From: Deltaproteobacteria bacterium
GTDB taxonomy: Bacteria > Desulfobacterota > Desulfarculia > Adiutricales > Adiutricaceae
Assembly: GCA_031288745.1 (NCBI GenBank)
Contig: JAITQT010000160.1
Location: 1 to 6,435, forward strand
Direction: 5' to 3'
Length of the DNA: 6,435 nt
Part shown: positions 5,980 to 6,435 of the stretch, piece after piece
How the letters are laid out: each line of letters starts with the position of its first letter
How positions within the stretch are numbered: the stretch's first letter is position 1
Position numbers and translations under genes: made by a program
The notes under the pieces: generated by a model
Told to the model about the DNA's origin: nothing
Database searches by the model: none
Seen by the model: only the letters and a program-made list of their open reading frames with translations

Positions 5980-6269
5980 CACTTCTTGCATATCCGGTGA
6001 CGTTGACCTTTAATTTACCTATCGAACAGCGGCCTTCCCCAATATATTGGTGGGTCACTCTCGCAACTAACATTTTGAGGCCTATTCAGCGTTCACTCCC
6101 GTTATAACCTACACACTCACGGCCCTCCTGAAAGAGGACTTTACATCCCATGCTCACAACATGTTGTTATCTCCACATCGTATAGGATTGCTACTGGCTG
6201 GAACAGCAGTAAAAGTTGCCAGGTGAGGAGTTTCACCTCACTAAGCGAATGCACCTTTCCACGGCGCAC

Positions 6270-6435
6270 AATATAATATTTTTAAACAATTATATTTTTA
6301 GCTTTTTTATTGAGTTACCGTTCACCAAGTCTTTTTTCCCCACGTTGCGGCTGGTAGTGACTTTCGAGTTGTAATTAAGTTTTAGCATACCCTTAAGTTC
6401 TTAACATTAGTTCTTTTAACGTTTCTACTTAGCTC
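6270..6435. other. AT-rich non-coding flank, 5' exon side of the intron
   Basis: No gene is seen. On the minus strand the bases just before the intron read AATATTATATT, the region that should pair with the intron's exon-binding sites; a match to an intron loop could not be fixed with confidence. GTTACCGTTCAC (6314-6325) carries the inverted counterpart of GTGAACGG at 5298-5305. Confidence 0.4.

Larger units (their letters stand above)
5366..6269 (-). mobile_element. ORF-less group II intron, degenerate, interrupted by a MITE-like insert
   Basis: Read on the minus strand, the element starts at 6269 with GTGCGCC, the canonical group II 5' end. Next comes a family-like 5' block with the hairpin GTGAGG...CCTCAC (6223-6241), then CCAGTAGCAATCCTA (about 6180-6196) and a CCAATATATTGG stem (6039-6050), both resembling conserved domain I segments of bacterial group II introns. 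It ends with domains V and VI and a ...CCCTAC end near 5366. Total length is 904 bases, or 788 without the insert and its duplicated target. No reverse transcriptase/maturase gene remains; a minus-strand open frame at 5548-5796 is inside intron RNA and shows no maturase motif. Mobility or splicing would need a maturase from elsewhere. Changes in domain V and the insertion suggest a fossil. The 3' end is uncertain by a few bases. Confidence 0.8.

Overview
The window looks like a piece of a Gram-negative, host-associated bacterial chromosome. It carries a small type III secretion (T3S) effector locus set in eroding, AT-rich non-coding DNA full of mobile-element debris. The evidence for T3S is two tandem genes with the hallmarks of class I (CesT-like) secretion chaperones, followed by a large protein with a Pro/Ala-rich, signal-peptide-free N-terminus typical of T3S substrates. 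Two sites fit sigma-54 promoters. Compact GC-balanced genes, long AT-rich spacers and broken elements suggest reductive evolution, as in an intracellular or gut symbiont. A deltaproteobacterial (Desulfobacterota-like) host is only a guess; no phylogenetic marker is present.

Layout. Bases 1-621, minus strand: a dead IS1595-family element, its transposase missing a central block and carrying an in-frame TAG. Bases 622-1816: about 1.2 kb without a credible gene, but with a near-consensus sigma-70 promoter overlapped by a 31-bp inverted repeat (792-840), a sigma-54-like promoter (1228-1244), paired inverted repeats (1602-1629), and a terminator-like hairpin just 21 bases before the first chaperone gene. 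Bases 1817-2257 and 2268-2747: the two chaperones, 10 bases apart. Bases 2748-3111: two inverted repeats, a second sigma-54-like promoter and a palindromic leader. Bases 3112-5208: the 698-residue putative effector, for which I recognise no family. Bases 5209-6435: no protein gene. This part is dominated by an ORF-less group II intron on the minus strand (about 5366-6269), with a recognisable 5' GTGCG end, domain V and domain VI. It is itself interrupted by a 110-bp MITE-like element with 16-bp inverted repeats and a 6-bp target duplication.

How the parts may work together (inference): the chaperones bind the effector and/or other substrates and deliver them to a T3S apparatus encoded elsewhere. 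Sigma-54 with an unknown enhancer-binding protein would switch on the effector, and perhaps the chaperone transcript through a long leader that must read through a terminator-like hairpin. The intron and insertion elements appear to be passengers, and several show inactivating changes.
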